64,000 bases of DNA from Batkoa obscura (GCA_030770535.1 JASVEC010000064.1:1-64000), one strand, 5' to 3'. Shown: positions 49,650-62,709, numbered from the stretch's first letter. Numbers and translations: made by a program. The notes: generated from the letters alone by a model not told the origin.

Positions 49650-51075
49650 AGCTAATGATTAATAGATTAGAAATCATTGCTCCTTCATTTTCAGAAAGAG
49701 TAATAGAAAGCATAAAAAACTAGGTTAAAAATAATGTGGATAGTCTTATAAATAAAGTGGATACCCTTGCAGCTCAAAACCAGGAATTGATCTTGAACTT
49801 CACTTTCATTGCTTTGCCTTTATAAGCTATTTTGAAAATAGCCAATACTTATAATGATGTAGCTGTTAGGATATAATCGGAGACCCGACTTTTGAAAAAT
49901 CATTTATCATGTTAGAAAATGGTAATTATCTAGTAGTAGGACAAACTCAAGACATATTTAAGGAGAGTCTACTGAGAAATTATCTCTTTATATAGTATAT
50001 AGAATTATTTGTACCATTTCAGGTACTCGTATTCCAATTTATGAGACACTATCAATTTAATGGCGCTAAAAACACACATGAGGTACCGCTTTTTAAATTG
50101 TTTCTCAATCTCATTTAACTGATGTTAGTTTGCTTATTAAGTAATAAGAGAAGCTAAAAATAATCATAATAAACCTACTATTTTAGATATCTCAATTGAA
50201 ACAATGGATCCGGATACTGAAAAAAAATCGATCGAAAAAAATATAGCTGAAGAATCGATACTATAACTATGACTACAAATCGTTTATGTGTTCTCTATTG
50301 AAATTGATTCGTTATAGCTCCGCTAGAACAGATACCACCTCCGATTCACTTACATGGTAATATGATATGATTGAAAGCTTCATAAGAACTGATTAACATA
50401 ATAGGTTGTTTTATTTGCTATATAATTATCCAGAAATATATAAAAATGATAAAGAAATGTTCATAATACTCTCAGATGATAACTCGATTACTTACACTAA
50501 ATGTGAATCAGGGTTTCATTACCTTAATGCTGCAATCCATGAAAGTTTAAAAATTTTACCATTAGTTGGTGGCATCACGATAAGATATGTGTTCAAAGAA
50601 GGCAGAGTCATTGATAAGTATTATATACCAGAGAGCTTGACTAGAACAGCAAGTAAAAACTCACAAGATATATCACTTCAGGTCACAGTTGGAGTAAACG
50701 TCAATGGCCTACATAACTTACCATCCCAATGGAAGAATCCGAGTCAATTTAATCCTCAAAGATGATTACTAAATGGAAATTTTAAAGCTGATTCCAACTT
50801 CCCACTGTTTATAATAAGACCCAGAGCTTGTGTTGGTAGGACGTAAGTATTACTTAATGAAACAAGATGATTGCTTACTTTTGATAACTAGCTTAGCTTG
50901 GATAGAATTATATCTAGCTACTGCTAATTTGGTAAGAACTTTCACCTTCAAAAAAGATATTGGAAAGAATATTAAATGTAAATATTTTGTGACTGCTCAA
51001 CTTGTTAAATTCATTGAAGTTTCTATTATTAGATTAGTAGTAATTACTAAATGTGGACAATCAAAATTTGGTTAA
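49650..51075 (+). pseudogene. Cytochrome P450 pseudogene
   Basis: Scattered frames follow P450 order: IIGDPTFEKSFIMLENGN (mid-region), an I-helix remnant SARTDTTSDSLTW, the K-helix YLNAAIHESLKILPLVGG, the PERF region LPSQWKNPSQFNPQR, then a haem loop PRACVGR and, after an apparent surviving intron (GTAAGT ... ACTAG), the L-helix LAWIELYLATANLVRTF. The K-helix ExxR has become ESLK and the haem loop has lost its usual FxxGxR glycine, while the axial Cys remains. Stops and frame changes separate the blocks. The N-terminal membrane part was not found. The gene is dead. Confidence 0.8.
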
Positions 51076-51403
51076 ATATTTCAAATCATTCCTTTAAAAG
51101 ATTTGTTTTGAATAAATACTAGCTTTAAGTATCAATTTTTAAAGGCGATAATGGAGTTTATTTTAAATATGATTTCTATTCACTTTACCACTTTTGAATA
51201 TATGGATTAAATAGTTTATTAGACTAATATACTAATTTAATCTATTATTTCAATATTACTTATTTACACTGTTCCTTTTAAAATATTAACTTATATTATT
51301 TTACAACATTGAAAAATATAACTTTTAACACAATTAAATGCAAGGATTATTAGTTTTAGAAATAAAAATAGAAAATAAAATTATTAAATATTAAATCCGG
51401 GCT
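51076..51403. other. Intergenic, nothing seen
   Basis: AT-rich gap between two convergent pseudogenes. Confidence 0.5.
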
Positions 51404-53110
51404 TTAAATATATTTTATTTTAATACATTCAATAATATTAGCCTTAATAGTACCCATGGAATTAAACACTTCAATTTTACTTGACTGTTTTAAGTAGTTT
51501 AACCCATTTTCAATTGTGGTGTCAAAATTTAAATTACTTTTTACTTTATATCGAATAAGAAAGATAGTCCATTGAGTAATTATACCCAACCCAAAGCTAA
51601 ACATATCAGCCACTCTCAACCCAGTACCATAAATAATAGCTAATTGACACTCGATTAATATTTTCTCTAAGCACCCACTTCCATTTTTTGATGAAGAATA
51701 GGTTGAAAATCGATCAGTGTTTAGTTGTGCTGGGTGATAAAACTTTAGAGATAGCAAAAAGAACTTCAAAAAATGGCAAATAAATAATACGATGCTCCCA
51801 TAGGCTTGAATTGGAGAATCCAAAACTTCCAAGTATGGCATTATGCCCAACTGAGAAATTGCTATAAAGTAGTGCTCCTTTGTACTTTTAATTTTGTTTA
51901 TTAAAAGCATAGTTCTTTCTATAATTCTTGTATTTTCTTCATTGTGCATCATATAACTTTCTTTCAGTAAGCATATATGAAAGGCTATTAAACTTGAATC
52001 GCAGTAAAGTGAGCAAATTGTAACTTCACAGTATACATCGAAACTCTCATCATTAACATATATCAATCCTTTGATATCTGTAAGATTATTTCTAATATTG
52101 AAGTATTCATATGATAAATAGATTGGGTTTCGTGGTATAGATAAATAAAACCCAGCTATTAAGATGATAAAAGTTTGAAGCATTGCTATACACGAATATA
52201 ACATGGCCCTTTCTAATAATACACATTGATGCATATTTTTAGGGCAATAGTTTAGACCTAGTAGATGGACTGCTTTTGCACAATATGCAAGATAATTTGT
52301 GAATTTAGAATAAACCCAATTGATTGAATACGAATAAAACAATAGTATAGTAATTATTTGAATGTTTTATAGCGTTGGCCTGATTGAATGAGGTACACCG
52401 AAATGAACCCTAAGTTTGCTTTTGAAATATTCAGTAAGATAGTTAGTTGTCTCATTTTTTTCCATATGACTTAAACCTACTAATAATATTGCTATTCTCA
52501 AAGGGCCCTTCTTCGAAGAAATATTAAAATGAGATTTTATAAATAGAAGAAATATTTTATTACTATATTCAAAAAAGCATTTGTGAGCTTCACTTAATAC
52601 ATAATTTAAGTTTATTATTTTTCGAATCTCTGGTGTGTTGTGTGGACTTAATGTCCCTTGGATCTTTACAGCCAGAGCAAACTTTGTACTCAAATCTAAA
52701 AATACGGATTGGTTTTGATTTTGACTAAATAAAGATGGATATTAGAATAAAGTCATTAGATTATGAAAAGTTTTCTTATCTGGATAGCTCGTAAATAGTT
52801 CTAATACTGTCTGATTTTGAAAAGACTTAATTGATCTAATCAGCTGTAGGTCATTTTTATGTGTATCTATAATTCCTACCTTTTGTTCTATTTGTTTAGC
52901 TTTATTGGTAACTTTCTTCTTTACTGATCCTTCTAGCTTAAAGCTTGATACATTTTCTTCCATTCCAAGTAGCTGTTTACCATATATATTCTTTATTAAA
53001 TAAACACACATTCTTCTTTTTACAAGTTTGACGAATTAGTAACGCTCTGTCACATTTACGGTGGAGTTTTATATATCTATCGCATCTAATTAAGGTACGA
53101 GAAACAGTTT
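51404..53110 (-). pseudogene. Zinc-cluster (Zn2Cys6) transcription factor pseudogene
   Basis: On the reverse strand at 53084-53004 the frame reads CDRYIKLHRKCDR...QTCKKKNVCLF, clearly a fungal Zn2Cys6 DNA-binding motif. Two of the six zinc Cys are gone, replaced by Tyr (in CDRY) and Arg (in LLIRQ). Downstream frames at 53011-52742, 52693-52367 and 52342-51404 (312 codons, with helical hydrophobic stretches such as AMLYSCIAMLQTFIILIAGF) fit the large fungal-specific regulatory domain. The frames do not join without breaks. With the damaged zinc cluster this is most likely a pseudogene; some gaps could be introns. Confidence 0.55.
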
Positions 53111-53299
53111 GTGTGCCCGATTGTATCAATATTAAGGAAATAAAAGAGATAGGCGAAAAAAATCTAGAATGGACCTTAATATATAATTTTATAAGATGCG
53201 AACTTTCCAGACTAATTAAAACTATTGAACAAATCAACTTAAGTTTGTCTAGAATTCCTTTTAAAATCACTTATACCTTAAATTATTTATGAGCTATAT

Positions 53300-54978
53300 T
53301 TTTTAGATCACACTTTTTATTAATAAATTTTAAATGTCACGAATTGTTTTTATCAATATTAATTATAAGAGGTAGTGGTAAAAGGTGATTGTTGAACTAT
53401 TTGAGCTCAATAATTATTAATATTTGTATAAAAAATACCAATAAGTAGAAAAATATCAAGATGCCATATCCTAAGTATAATGTCGAAATAGTCAAATTTA
53501 ATGCTGATCCCAACCTTGATTTCTTGGGTCAAACGTAAGATAAATCATCCTTTAACCTTTTAATGTAACTCATTATTAAGAGGTTTAATATCAGCTCATA
53601 GTTTGACCTTAACTATAAAATCCTTATTTACATTTAACATTAATAAAATGTTCCTATAGCTGCAAAATTATCTGTAACTGTTCTAGATTTAAAACTGCAA
53701 TTTCAAAAGGAATTGTTAAGCTTAAATGATATAAACATAATAGTTTAAAATAAAGTTTATTTTTTTCTTAAAATATGAAAACAATGTATTTTTAAATTAG
53801 TTATGTACCAATGTTTTTATTATACAAGCTAGGTTATAATTTATTGATTATAAACAAATTGCCTTAAAAGAAGGTTGTATCATATTTATAAAATAGTTAC
53901 ATGGGGATGTGCTTTAATGTTTAAGAATTTTACTGACAAATTTTCCGCTTAAACAGCGCTTAAAAAATGGAAAAAATAATGAAGTTAAAAAAACACTCCC
54001 ATATGATAAAAAATATAAAAATTATTACAAAGAAATAAAACTATTACAACATAAAATTACTACAAGGACATTATGACACGCACGTACAACGTTTATAGCT
54101 TTATTCCTAACAAATGTATTAAAATGGCAGAGAAATGTCAATGTTAAAATGAAGAAAGGTTGTTAAAGTTTTCTGAAGTTAATTTATTCCAACTTAAGCT
54201 TTTAACTTGTAATCTTGTATTAATCTTAGTTAAATCGTGATAGCTATATGCAATAAATCCTGCTACCTTAAAGATATTTTTAAAGTATTTAATAAATAGT
54301 TTACTAATAGGATTATGATCATAATTGAATAAAGAAATCTATAAAAATTTTTACGAAATTTCACCTAAAATTATATTCAAATTATATTATAACTCGATCT
54401 AAAGTAAATGTGACTAGTTTGTTAATTAACTCTTAATAGGTAAGTCTTACTTATTTTGCATAATTTAATTATAGCTGTTTATTTTTTTAAATATTATCTT
54501 ATATTATTTACATTTTAGTGCATATATACGCCTTTATCTTTATTTATTTATAGTTTGTATTTTCAATTAACATCATGTTACTACAATTATTCTATTTAAA
54601 TGTAACAATATAAACGTCATCAAACTAACTAGACTATTTTATAAAAAAATTAGGTATCTACTTTCAGCATTAGCAACTTTCTTTTAATATTTTCTAAACA
54701 AAGTGCAATGATTAACTCAGCAATCTGTAAGCTAATTGCTGATAAATTTTGAGATCATTTTCCAACTACCAAACAATGAAATTATGCAGTAAAGGAATAA
54801 TAGCCAATTATAATGAGCCAAATGGAAAATTTAAGCTACCAACAAATTGTAATAATTTAACGATATTTAATTGGTTAAAAATGAAAAAATTAAGATTTGA
54901 GTATTTAAAAAAAAAAATCAAGTTTAAAAAAAGCATTCTTTTTATTAAAATTCATAATAAAAACCAAACTATAGCACT
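53300..54978. other. Intergenic stretch with a possible mini-gene
   Basis: At 53461 an ATG opens a short frame (MPYPKYNVEIVKFNADPNLD, ending at a GTAAG donor near 53536) that could splice to a second piece ending at about 53660, giving roughly 43 residues. I do not recognise it and it may be chance. A TATAAAAA lies 35 bp upstream. The remainder, apart from repeat copy 19, is featureless. Confidence 0.3.
53900..54004 (+). mobile_element. MITE-like repeat, copy 19
   Basis: Forward copy; left TA altered to CA, tips ATGGGGATGT and ACACTCCCATAT. Confidence 0.85.
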
Positions 54979-56008
54979 ATGAAGCTATTAGTATTCCTAT
55001 TTGTTTTAGTCTCCGTATTAAGTTTATCCGTCCAAGCCTTTAAGAAAATTGTTAAGGTAAATTTTATTGATGAAGGTATCGAAGAAATTACACTTGATGT
55101 CAAAACCAAAGCTTACGAGTGCAAAGATACTTCTTACAAAGTACTCAATATTATACCTAACTTAGCTGATTCCCTTTATGAGAAATTTTTATCCTCTGAG
55201 ACCCCAGCTGGAAAGGTAACTAAAGAATATACTGATTATGCAACTAATTGGATCAATGAAAAATACAACTCAATGATACAAAATAACCAAGCAAGCTTTG
55301 TAGTAAATGATGAAGCCGTTGATGAAAAGATACGTAAGGAATGTAAAGAAAGTGGATGTTTTTGAATTGATTGGAAAAAGATTTCAAGAAATTATCAACC
55401 CAGTTTATCCTTATTTATTAAATGCATACAACAACTTTGATAAATATTATGAAATTGTCGTTGAAAACATTGAAAAAGGTATTAAGTTAGCCCAAAAATA
55501 TATTGTTGCCGAATACAACCAAATTGTAAAGAATTATAATAGCCATCCAATAGTCACTAAAAATAAAGGATCCCAATTTCAATTTGTTAATGTACTTAAC
55601 AAGAATATCCAAGATATTAGAAAATGGTACCACAAAGCACTACCAGCAACTGTTCAAGTTGAAAACATAGTCTATCATGGCCTTGGTGGCTTCCAAAAAC
55701 GAGGTAGTGAATTATATAATAAAGCTTATGAATCTGGATGTGATTATTTTAAAGCAATTACCCAAAGCAATGGACTTAAAGTGGTTGAAATTGACAGTAA
55801 AAAAGAAACCAAAGCCCCAAGAAATACCGAAACCAAATATTTCAATTGTCGTTTAATTACCAAGTTTGGTACCAAAGTTGATCCTAAATCCACTGATATT
55901 CATGAAAAAGTAAAGGAGATTATCAAGGAAGGTGTTTATTCGGAAGTTATCATGGGATATAAAATGAAAGATAAACAAAATAGAGTCTATCTTAAATTAG
56001 TGTGTTAA
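54979..56008 (+). CDS. Secreted protein of unknown function, frame changes once
   Basis: The first frame (54979-55365) has a clear signal peptide (MKLLVFLFVLVSVLSLSVQA) and runs 128 codons to a stop. A second frame overlaps it and continues to 56008; useful sequence starts near 55342 (VDVFELIGKRF). The two share composition and helical character, and Cys residues near the join and at the very end. No splice pair at the junction can link them, so a one-base frame change near 55330-55365 is the simplest reading; the joined protein would be about 340 residues. Alternatives are an assembly error or a truncated protein. I recognise no domain. Confidence 0.5.
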
Positions 56009-56383
56009 TACGTAAATAATACTATCGCTCGCTTTTGCTGAAATAAAAATTTTGATATTATTACTCTTATTTTTTACCTTTGTTTTTTACCTTTGTTTTG
56101 TAATTGTTATATACAACAAATTTGTATAAGTTAATAGAAACAATGTAAAGTTTTAATCTTGGTTATCTATATTGATATCTCACAGTCCGTTTATTAAAGC
56201 GCTTAAACTTTAATGCATTTAGTTTGAATTAAACATAAGTTTTAAAGCTAATTTACTGAATTTATAAGATTTAATTTTAAATAACTCAAGTATGGAATAT
56301 AGCATGAATTAAACAATACACTATTAGTAATTATCTTTATTCACTAAGAAATAAAAAATTTAAAAACAATTAATAAAACACTC
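56009..56383. other. Intergenic, nothing seen
   Basis: AT-rich gap between convergent 3' ends. Confidence 0.5.
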
Positions 56384-57810
56384 CTATTGATGCAAATGGG
56401 GATGAATAACACCTTCTTCATTATTATCATTTTGAAGGGGTTGATAATTAGCTTTCTTTTGCTGATACTTAAAATAATTATACCAACCAATCCCAATAAT
56501 AGAAATAATTAAACTAAGAAAAGATATTAGCTTAAATATTATATAATAAAAATAAAGGATTTACCCAAAATAATTCAATAAACTTAATGTATCTTTAAAT
56601 AATAATACCGAAATAGCAATCATCATAACTTCTTTAGAGATACCAGTAATTGACATAGTCAACGTTGAAGTAAGTTGAATTAAACCAAACTCTGCTAAAG
56701 TCATTAAAAAAGCGATAAGACCACCAATGAGTACTAGAGTCCAAGAGGGTAAATAAGTATGTGAATTAGTAGCAAACATATGACTAGGTAAATTTAATAT
56801 ATCTTCAAAAAAGAGGGAACAAATGAACATGAATACACTCATAACAGGTGCTACTTTATAAAGGGTAATAATAGGGTGGTCTAATCCAAGTTCACTATTT
56901 TGTAATAAAATCTGAGTTAAACACCATTTTATACCGGAACTTATTGAACCAACTAAAATTAATATAAAACCCAACAAATTGAAGGTAGTGTTATTGATAG
57001 AAGCTAAAGCTACACCAACACATATTAATACTATTATTAAAATTAACTGGACTCTCACTTTTTCTAATTTTAATATAAAAGAAAACAATAATACCCAAAT
57101 TGGTACTGTAGATTTTATCACAGTATAAAAACTTAATGTTACAAACATTAATGCAGCATTGCATGTACTGATTTCTAAACCTCCGGCAATGGCACATGGA
57201 GCCTTGGATTAAAAATTAACTTATAGAAAAATAGAAAACAAAAAAAGAGATGAACTTACCACTTTAAGCCAAAAATCTTTTTCAAAAAAAGAGACTACTT
57301 TTTTACCATTAAACTCGGTCCCTGTATTATGAAAGTTGGGAAATTGACTTGGTTGTAGATAATTGATGAAAAAATAAGATAAAAAAAAGTGAAAACAAGC
57401 ATGAAATGAAGAGGACAATAATGGATATTTAAAATTATTATATTTTGCTCCAAATAATATCTTGTTGATAGAGCTTAGTCCTGCTGAACATGCAAACCAA
57501 GTTATTATACATAGTAGTATTTTGATTGCATTCAGACTTAATCTAGAGGTTTTAGAATGAATTATTATTTTTGAATAAATTGATAGATGTGTAGTTACTT
57601 GTTTTTTATCGTTTGATACATCCTTTTTAAATATCTAAAAAATAAATTAAATAATACGAAAATAAAAAATTTGAATCTCAACAAATGTTAGTTGAAACTA
57701 AAATCTCGTTAAAATAGTGTAGCTTTTTATTCATCAACTGATAAATTGTAAGGTTTCGACTTGAATTTTATTGGTTTCTTAATAAGAAATAAAAGGAGTT
57801 TTAGTGCCAT
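56384..57810 (-). CDS. SLC35C2/YMD8-like nucleotide-sugar/triose-phosphate family transporter
   Basis: Secure exons are 57634-57260, 57202-56565 and 56513-56384 (381 codons with stop, all in phase). About ten membrane segments of the TPT family are seen, with AGLSSINKILFG, YPLLSSSFHA, APCAIAGGLEIS, LSFYTVIKSTVPIWVLLFSF and the C-terminal IGWYNYFKYQQ. These wordings fit SLC35C2 and fungal Ymd8, Golgi or ER transporters of nucleotide sugars or related substrates. The first exon is uncertain: an ATG at 57810 opens 24 codons that could splice at a weak GTTGAT donor near 57738. Divergent from ARP1, about 150 bp apart. Confidence 0.82.
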
Positions 57811-57962
57811 TATTTTTAAAAAATTGCGTTTTTTGCAATAAGTTGATGCTAACAAATTAAACTAATAAAATACACCTACATCATCTCAAAAAAAAGAAAG
57901 CAAACTTCCAATTCGGACAAATTTCAATTTTTAGTTCATAAATTAACAAATATACTAATAAA

Positions 57963-59494
57963 ATGGAATATGAAGAAGTATTAACAAATCAACCTATAGT
58001 AATAGATAATGTAAGCTGCAATAATATTTTAAAAAAGATTCAAATAATCAATACCAAATAAAAGGGTTCCGGTGTTATCAAGAGTGGTTTTGCTGGTGCA
58101 ACTTCACCAAAATCGTATTTTCCATCAATGTAATTCATCATTAACCTTCATTTACTCCACTTAATAAAAAAATTAATCCATTATCAGCGTAGGTCATCCT
58201 AAACATACAAGAGTGTTAGCAGGAGGAGTAGAAGGGGATACATTTATCGGTAAAAGAGCGGAAGAACTTCGAGGTTTACTGAAATTGAGTTATCCAATTG
58301 AACATGGAACTATCAATAACTGGGATGATATGGAAACTATTTGGAGACATTTATATAGTCAAGAGTTAGATGTTTCTTCAGAAGAGGTAACTAGCTATAA
58401 AGTAAAAAATAGAGTCTTAATTAATATTCAACTTTTTTTTAGCATCCTGTCTTGTTAACTGAAGCCCCATTTTCACCAACTCAAATGAGGGACAGGGCAG
58501 CTCAAATTTTTTTTGAAACATTCAACGTACCTTCCTTTTTAACTTCGGTTCAAGCTATTTTAAGTTTGTAAATCTTATTATTATTATAAAAAGATCTTTT
58601 GATTTAATTTGATAATAGGTATGCTTCTGGTCGTACCACAGGTATAGTGTTAGATTGTGGTGATGGAGTAACTCATGCAGTACCCATTTATGAAGGGTTT
58701 TCTATGCCAAATGCAGTCAAAAGAGTGGACATTGCTGGAAGGTAAGTAAAAACTGAGATTATCATATTATACAGCGACTAAAGAAAGATATAAATGTATA
58801 GAGATGTAACCGAATATCTTCAAGTATTATTACGTAAAGGAGGATATAATTTTCATACCAGTGCCGAAAAAGAGATCGTTCGATTAATTAAAGAAAAAAC
58901 ATGTTATGTTAGTTCTTCACCTAATAAAGAAGCTAAAGAAACAAGTGGTAAGGTTTCCGACTTTTTATTACCGGATGGGCAGATTATTAAAGTAAGTGAA
59001 TGATTTTATTTTATTAAAATTTCAGGGTTAATATATTAATCTATCTATTTTATAGTTAGGTTCTGAACGCTATAGAGCGGCTGAGATTTTGTTTAATCCA
59101 GAAATTTATGGATTAGAATATTCAGGATTACCACAGGTGATTGTGGATTCGATATCTAAAGTGGATTTAGATTTAAGAGCTGATCTTTATAAAAATATAG
59201 TATTATCAGGTGGTTCAACTTTATTTAAAGGTTTTGGTGAACGTATGCTTCAAGATATACGTAAATTAGCACCTAAAGATTTAAAAATTAAAATCACCGC
59301 TCCTCCTGAAAGAAAGTTTACTACTTGGATCGGCGGTTCTATTTTGGCTTCACTTTCTACCTTTAAAAAAGTAAGTTTTTTATAGCTATTATAAGTTGTG
59401 GGTGAAGTGTTAATGTTTTTTTAATTAGATGATGGTCACTATTGATGAATATCGTGAAGATCCACGAATCATTCATACTCGTTCTATTTGTTAG
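57963..59494 (+). CDS. ARP1: Actin-related protein 1 (centractin), dynactin filament
   Basis: Eight exons: 57963-58010, 58065-58129, 58188-58386, 58443-58567, 58619-58741, 58802-58991, 59056-59370, 59429-59494; 376 residues, the same length as human ARP1. Diagnostic blocks: [104 protein letters not shown] and [17 protein letters not shown]. The nucleotide-binding loops GSG, DCGDG and GGSTL are intact. Arp1 forms the short filament of dynactin, which couples dynein to cargo and, in fungi, moves nuclei and vesicles. Confidence 0.95.
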
Positions 59495-59855
59495 AAGTTA
59501 TTTTTACACCATTGGAAGCTAGTTGGAACTCAATTTTTTTTAATAAAAAATAAATAAATGATAAGTTTGTTGTTTATAGATAGTTTTTTCTGAATAATGT
59601 TCAATATTCTCATCTTTTTTAAAAATTTGTTTAATAATAATATATAAACTATTTTTTTTTAGATATTTGAATTGAATTTTTCTTGAATTAAAAAGTACTA
59701 ATAGTTAAACTAATAAATTAAATGGAAGATAATCAAAATCAAACAATCTATAAAAGATACTCTAAACATCCAGTTAGAAAGTAATTAGGATTGGTTATCA
59801 ATGAAGAATTTATTAAATCCTAAACAAACTCTAAATCTTCCATCAATTCACTCAT
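59495..59855. other. Intergenic, nothing secure
   Basis: A 20-codon frame at 59722 has no support. The rest is the shared 3' flank of ARP1 and COX7A. Confidence 0.45.
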
Positions 59856-60208
59856 TTATTTCTAAAAAAATCTATTAGCGAAAAACCCTCATCAAAAAAA
59901 AAAAAAACTTACAGTGATCATCTTATACATTTTGTAAGTAGCACCAACAGATCCAGCAGCGATCAAAGTGCAGAGAACTCCAAAGACAAGTTTATCGGAA
60001 CTACCTTTACGAAGATAAAGTAAAGAGTTGCTTGGTTTCTAAAGAATGAACAAATATTAGTTTCATTGATTTTGTTTATATTGTTATTTTTAGTATCATT
60101 GTTGTTTCAATTTATGGCTTTTATATTAGATTAATGAATGACAAGTTTTCTACTTACTTGGAAAAAAATTTGTTGTTGACGTATAGTATTTGGGTTATTA
60201 AAACTCAT
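59856..60208 (-). CDS. COX7A: Cytochrome c oxidase subunit VIIa
   Basis: Three exons (60208-60158, 60038-59913, 59861-59856) give 60 residues; the last exon only codes Lys and the stop. The sequence runs TIRQQQIFFQ, LLYLRKGSSDKLVFG, then a single membrane helix (VLCTLIAAGSVGATYKMYKM). The QxxFQ...LYLRxGxxD layout is the COX7A family pattern. It is a small inner-membrane subunit of complex IV that contacts complex III in supercomplexes. An alternative acceptor 10 bp earlier would add six residues. Convergent with ARP1. Confidence 0.75.
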
Positions 60209-60475
60209 CTTTTGAATTCGAAATATTGATGGAAAAAAAAATCACTTAATTGAACTAACTAGTTACAATGGCACTCGGCTTAATTTTGAAATTGGATCAT
60301 TCGATTTCATAATGGGAACTTGGAACGTAGTAAATTTCATTCTTTTTATTAGATCTTCAATTTTTATTTTAAAAATAATAATACAAAAATTACAACCTCA
60401 AAAAAATAAAACGCAAAAAAATAATAGTCTTATTATCAAAAAAAAGTAAATTTATTGAACTTTAGATTTTGTGTT

Positions 60476-60525
60476 TGTATTTATATTTATATTTATATTT
60501 ATATTTATATTCATATTCATATAAA
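60476..60525. repeat. (ATTTAT)n short tandem repeat
   Basis: About six to seven units of ATTTAT/ATTCAT downstream of the DUSP12 gene. Confidence 0.8.
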
Positions 60526-60599
60526 AAAAGAATAGTTTTCTCCATAAAAAAAATAGAACTTAGTAACCTATATACTTATAACTATACAAATTCAACTCA

Positions 60600-62131
60600 T
60601 TATTGATGAAAGGAGATGGATCTTGCTGACATAGTATCTACTCGACTACGATGAATCATAAAGGCAGGAGTAATCCATTTGCCACAAGAACATTGAGAAC
60701 CTAAAATAAAAGTAACAAATATTAAATTTAAAATTATAAATAATATAAACTTTATTTACCTCTCCATGAATAAGTACCTAATTTAGTATGACATTTTGGG
60801 CATTCAATTTTACCATCTATGTGTCCTTCTTTAATCCCTTCTATCCAATCCATAGGTTCAATAAAATAGGAAGAACAAGACTATAGGTTATTATAAAATT
60901 ATTATTATTTATTTATTTATTTATTACCTCTTCTTTTTTATGATTTGAAAACATGGGATCTCTTTTTCTATAATTAAAATCAGTTTGCCCACTACCTACT
61001 TCATGAGGTATTATATTTTCTGGATTGATTAAAGCTCGTCTATATTAATATTTGTTTTAACATTGTTATTTTAATTGCTATTTTAATCATTTTTACTTAC
61101 CTGCATCGTTTACACCTAATTTTTTGAATTGTATTACCTGGGAACATAGTACCATTCATTATTTGTTCAGGATCAATACCTAATATCATATCTTTGGAAA
61201 AGCCTTGAGCTAATAATTATGAAAATTATATTAATAAATAAATCATAATAAAATGGATATAGTGTAGTATAATATAAACAATGATAAGATAATATAAAAT
61301 TATTCTACTTACAAATAAAATCACTGCTCATTTTAGTAATTAAAAATCTTCTATAAAGTTCATTTTTAATATCAACTTCATAATTGATTTCATAATATAA
61401 TTGTAATTGTTCTCTAAATCCTGGATTAGGACTAAAAATGTCAATTCTTATTATAAATTTGATATCAAATTTTTTTAACTTACTCAATAATACTTCGTGC
61501 CTTAGTTACTTGATTTAATGCTTCTTCAACAGACCAATTATGTTTTTTCATTAAATAAGCAATCACTACTGTTGCACTACGTGATATCCCTGCCATACTA
61601 TTAAATTATATTAAACTAATTCTTTTATCTACTGATCTGTAATAATGTTAACTTACCAATGAACCAAAACATTACCATTTTGTTTAATAGCTGCATCAAT
61701 AAAATTATTCGTTTGATCAAAATATTGTAATAAATTTTCATTTTCTTCATCAAATACATTAATTTGTAATCGAATAATCTAAATTAATTATAAATTTAGT
61801 TATTATAATAAATATAGTATACTTAAAGGAGGATAAGGTTGATTAGTCAATAACTTACTTTTTCAGTTAGATTACAGTTATTCATATTTTTACCAACAGT
61901 CAATATATGCGTGATATTTAGTGTTTCTAATAATTGAGGCTTCTGTAATGCATCATAACTATCATTATTATATTGTTATTATAAGCTACTATTTATGTTG
62001 TTGATTACTTACCTTCCAAGATATAAGTGTTCTTTAATTTGGTCACATAAAGAAATAGCTAATGTTTTTTCACTTACATCTAAGTTTAGCAACTTAGGAG
62101 GTTCAATTTTAATTTTGTTTTCTAAAATCAT
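60600..62131 (-). CDS. YVH1: Dual-specificity phosphatase DUSP12/YVH1
   Basis: Nine exons: 62131-62013, 61958-61859, 61778-61657, 61597-61484, 61431-61313, 61209-61101, 61039-60928, 60880-60760, 60700-60600; 338 residues, against 340 in human DUSP12. The phosphatase loop is VHCMAGISRSATVV (HCx5R), followed by AYLMKKHNWSVEEAL and PNPGFREQL. The C-terminal zinc domain has RCKRCRRAL, CSSYFIEPMDWI, CPKCHTKLGTYSW and QCSCGKWITPAFMIHRSRVD. All hallmark Cys pairs are present. Yvh1 releases Mrt4 from pre-60S ribosomes through the zinc domain and has further roles in growth and sporulation. Every intron is a GT-AG type and all phases join. Confidence 0.95.
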
Positions 62132-62709
62132 ATTAAAATATCAATATATATCTTTATTTTATAGCTTATTAATCTATTTACTCATTATTATGTTCTTATC
62201 TATAATTGAAATTTACAATAGTTTTATTAAAAAAAATTCTCAAGAAATATATTCTATTTTAATTCCAATGCTGATTATTTGTTTTAATTTAATGTGACTT
62301 AGATTTGGCTTATTTTCACGGCTATTTTTTCAAACTGGAATCAATTCATTCACTATTGTTATTACTATGATGTAATTAATAGATTATGCTATTATTATCT
62401 ATTGTAAGTAACTAATAATAATAATAACATATATTTTAGTATTTAAATAATAATAGCTTGTAATAGAATGATAGAATAATATAGCCAATGATCAATATAA
62501 TAATATTCGATTAAATTTTAAACAAATCTAAAACAAAATATAATATCAACAAATAAAATTTTATTACCACTTTAAGAAAAGAGTGGAGAGAAATTTAGAC
62601 TCAAAAAATTCCAAGTCACTTGAAAAATTTATCTACACAATTGCAATCTTCTACCAACCTCTTTTAATACTTCTAACTACAACAAATCATACCTTCGCCT
62701 ACAGTCAAC
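62132..62709. other. Divergent upstream region
   Basis: Shared upstream region of YVH1 and the next gene; no TATA box or repeat copy. A 100-codon forward frame at 61995-62297 overlaps YVH1 exon 1 and is a shadow. Confidence 0.5.

Noticed and set aside
59722-59784. 20-codon forward frame after COX7A/ARP1
   Set aside because: Too short, no homology, no splice signals.
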